Shown in pieces: positions 4,343-5,974 of a stretch of DNA of 5,974 bases. The position numbers were made by a program, and so were the translations under genes. A model generated the notes under the pieces. It made no database searches, was not told where the DNA came from, and worked only from the letters and a program-made list of their open reading frames with translations. The DNA comes from Deltaproteobacteria bacterium (GTDB lineage: Bacteria > Bdellovibrionota > FAC87 > UBA2466), in NCBI GenBank assembly GCA_013205415.1, contig JABMMY010000234.1:1-5974 (forward strand), in the 5' to 3' direction. Position 1 is the stretch's first letter; every line of letters starts with the position of its first letter.

Positions 4343-5854
4343 TCACGTCCCACAAAATGTCCTGTAGGCACTTTCGCTCGGCGTAGGTGGGGTGTGGTAG
4401 TCCGTGTGTTGGGGTGAGTGGTCAAAGGGGGTTTTGAGCGCGGTCAATAGGTGTTGCATCACTGTAAAATCCGAGCGTTCCACGGCAGCCTCCAGCGCCT
4501 CTTCCACCCGGTGGTTACGTGCAATGATGGCGGGATTACTAGAACGCATCAAGCTTCGCGACGAATTTTTAGGTTTCGTCGCTTTCGATTGGTGTTCCAG
4601 TCGCAGTTGCCAGTGTGTGTGCCAATCGATAAACGCCGCCTCATGGAATAAAGGTTCATCCGGTAATTTTTCTAAAGTAAGAGCGCGGAAGGTGTGGGTG
4701 TAATCTGCATGGTGTGTCTGCATCCATTTCAACAACGTTTCGATAAGTGTAATATCCCCGACCTCTTCGGTAAATAATCCCAGTTTCGCCCGCATGCCGG
4801 AAAGCCAGTAGCGTTGGAAGGTGGCGGGAAAGGTTTCAATCGCTTCCCCTGCCTTTGCCACGGCTTGCTCTTGATCCGTATGCAGCAACGGCAGCAAGGT
4901 TTCAGCGAATCGCGCGAGATTCCACTGGGCGATATGCGGCTGGTTGCCATAGGCATAACGCCCCTTATAGTCGATCGAACTAAATACAGTGGCGGGGTCA
5001 TAAGCATCCATGAACGCGCAGGGACCATAGTCAATTGTTTCACCAGAAAGCGCCATGTTATCGGTATTCATTACCCCGTGGATAAAACCCACCAGTAGCC
5101 ACCGTGCTATCAGTGATGCCTGCCGTTCCATCACTGCATAAAGCAATGCAAGATAGGGGTTATCTGCGGTGATGAGTCCAGGATAATGACGACTGAGAGT
5201 ATAATCGGCGAGTCTTTGGATCTCTTCGCGGTGGCTTCGAGAAGCGATATATTCAAACGTACCCACACGGATATGGCTGGTGGCCACGCGAGTAAGAATT
5301 GCGCCGAACAGCGCAGTTTCGCGCAATACCGGCTCGCCAGTCATCACCACAGCTAAGCTTCGCGTGGTGGGGATGCCGAGAGCGTGCATCGCCTCGCTAA
5401 TAATATATTCACGCAGCATGGGTCCCAGCGCCGCACGTCCGTCACCACTTCGGGAAAATGGCGTTTGGCCTGCGCCTTTGAGTTGAATGTCGAAACGATC
5501 AAGGCTTGGTGTTATCTGCTCGCCGAGCAGTATCGCTCGCCCATCGCCCAGCATAGTAAAATGACCAAACTGATGACCTGCATAGGCCTGAGCAATCGGC
5601 TCTGCCCCTTCAGGAATCACGTTACCCGCAAAAACAGCCGCACCGCTGTCATCCGCCAACGCCTCAGTATTTAACCCCAATGACTCGGCAAGGCTCTGGT
5701 TGAACACCACTATGCGCGGCGAGCGCACTGGAGCGGGGTTCAGCCGCGCGTAGAACGACTCCGGCAACCGTGAATAGCTGTTGTCAAAATTCCAACCCAC
5801 ATCAGTTGCCTTTATGGTGCCTTTAGATCCTTTACCGCCGAGCATTGTTTTCAT
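4343..5854 (-). CDS. selO: Protein adenylyltransferase SelO (YdiU/UPF0061 family)
   Basis: Pseudokinase-fold enzyme that transfers AMP from ATP to Ser, Thr or Tyr of target proteins; in studied members it is tied to the oxidative stress response. It is 503 residues, full length. Residues match the Pseudomonas syringae enzyme at a constant offset of 13: Lys126 (FDIQLKGAGQ), Glu149 (PMLREY), Arg189 (ILTRV), then Asp265-Asn266 (VMNTDN) and Asp275 (TIDYGP) for base and metal. Other family blocks are GWNFDNSYSRLPESF, QAYAGHQFGHF, GDGRAALGPMLREY, and near the C-terminus NPAIIARNHRVEEAL. It ends in Cys-Gly-Thr, with Cys501 where selenoprotein members have selenocysteine. The stop is followed by two more in-frame stops (TGA TGA TAG). 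No good Shine-Dalgarno stands before ATG 5854; the in-frame ATG at 5845 is an alternative. GC is clearly higher than in the left genes. Confidence 0.96.
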   Translation of the reverse strand: MKTMLGGKGSKGTIKATDVGWNFDNSYSRLPESFYARLNPAPVRSPRIVVFNQSLAESLGLNTEALADDSGAAVFAGNVIPEGAEPIAQAYAGHQFGHFTMLGDGRAILLGEQITPSLDRFDIQLKGAGQTPFSRSGDGRAALGPMLREYIISEAMHALGIPTTRSLAVVMTGEPVLRETALFGAILTRVATSHIRVGTFEYIASRSHREEIQRLADYTLSRHYPGLITADNPYLALLYAVMERQASLIARWLLVGFIHGVMNTDNMALSGETIDYGPCAFMDAYDPATVFSSIDYKGRYAYGNQPHIAQWNLARFAETLLPLLHTDQEQAVAKAGEAIETFPATFQRYWLSGMRAKLGLFTEEVGDITLIETLLKWMQTHHADYTHTFRALTLEKLPDEPLFHEAAFIDWHTHWQLRLEHQSKATKPKNSSRSLMRSSNPAIIARNHRVEEALEAAVERSDFTVMQHLLTALKTPFDHSPQHTDYHTPPTPSESAYRTFCGT

Positions 5855-5877
5855 CCGTTTTCATCTCTCATGTCCTT

Positions 5878-5973
5878 TCATATTTGTCTATGATGCACAG
5901 GATCGGACAGAACTAAATCGACACGATCCAGATCTCCAAAATTGTCAGCAGTCGCATCTCCCTCCCACGCGTG
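5878..5973 (-). CDS. Possible C-terminal fragment of an unidentified gene (cut by right edge)
   Basis: A minus-strand frame open from the window edge to TGA 5880-5878, giving 31 residues: HAWEGDATADNFGDLDRVDL, then VLSDPVHHRQI. It ends 23 nt before the selO ATG on the same strand, a spacing usual for an operon. The acidic GDLDRVDLVL run is faintly like FG-GAP/VCBS calcium-binding repeats, but the fragment is too short to assign. The opposite strand is also open here, so this could be chance. Low confidence. Confidence 0.3.
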   Translation of the reverse strand, partial: HAWEGDATADNFGDLDRVDLVLSDPVHHRQI

Positions 5974-5974
5974 G

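Noticed and set aside
4404..5674. Several plus- and minus-strand open frames inside selO
   Set aside because: All are out-of-frame shadows of the GC-richer selO coding sequence, whose family motifs run uninterrupted through them.
3587..5935. Shared 11-mer GATCCAGATCT at 3587 and 5925
   Set aside because: A few 11-base matches are expected by chance in 6 kb, and both copies encode an Asp-Leu-Asp stretch on the minus strand.
5965..5974. Terminal palindrome CCACGCGTGG, considered as adapter sequence
   Set aside because: The match to the classic SalI-MluI adapter core stops after CCCACGCGT. A short palindrome at a window edge is not enough to call vector.

Overview
The window is bacterial. A secreted HtrA-type protease with an apparent signal peptide, a DCoH/PhhB dehydratase and a TCA-cycle gene pair point to a Gram-negative-type bacterium of fairly low GC. 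I cannot name the lineage from sequence alone. Both window edges cut through coding sequence.

Left part (1-3815). A minus-strand pair encodes NADP-type isocitrate dehydrogenase (icd, 376-1596) followed by malate dehydrogenase (mdh, from 360, running off the left edge). The genes are 15 nt apart and the mdh ribosome binding site lies in that gap. A well-formed sigma70-like promoter (TTGACT-17-TACTAT) precedes icd, so this looks like one TCA-cycle operon. Divergent from it on the plus strand are phhB (1731-2060) and a single-PDZ HtrA serine protease (2020-3090) that overlaps phhB by 41 nt. Convergent with the protease, only 2 nt away, is a minus-strand class I SAM-dependent methyltransferase (3093 to about 3788).

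Middle part (about 3816-4342). This gene-poor stretch of about 525 nt is the least ordinary section. It holds (a) a ~134-bp element at 3827-3960 bounded by imperfect terminal inverted repeats, with a small hairpin at its exact centre and a 40-codon minus-strand open frame whose ends are written in the inverted repeats; (b) an orphan perfect Shine-Dalgarno and small palindromes; (c) a small plus-strand reading frame with an excellent Shine-Dalgarno (4085) that meets an in-frame TAA after 12 codons yet stays open for 54 more codons to 4288; and (d) a hairpin followed by seven Ts inside that frame.

Right part (4343-5974). A full-length minus-strand selO (protein adenylyltransferase, YdiU family) has visibly higher GC than the left genes. 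By hand count, 33/60 at 5401-5460 and 34/60 at 4861-4920 compare with 22/60 at 1081-1140 and 23/60 at 2701-2760. SelO carries Cys at the position where selenoprotein members have selenocysteine. A possible 31-residue C-terminal fragment of another minus-strand gene lies at the right edge. The compositional step across the middle section suggests that selO was acquired, or less happily that the contig is chimeric there.

The core genes are ordinary metabolism and quality control. No defence, phage, secretion or biosynthetic system is recognisable. The section worth a second look is 3827-4288.
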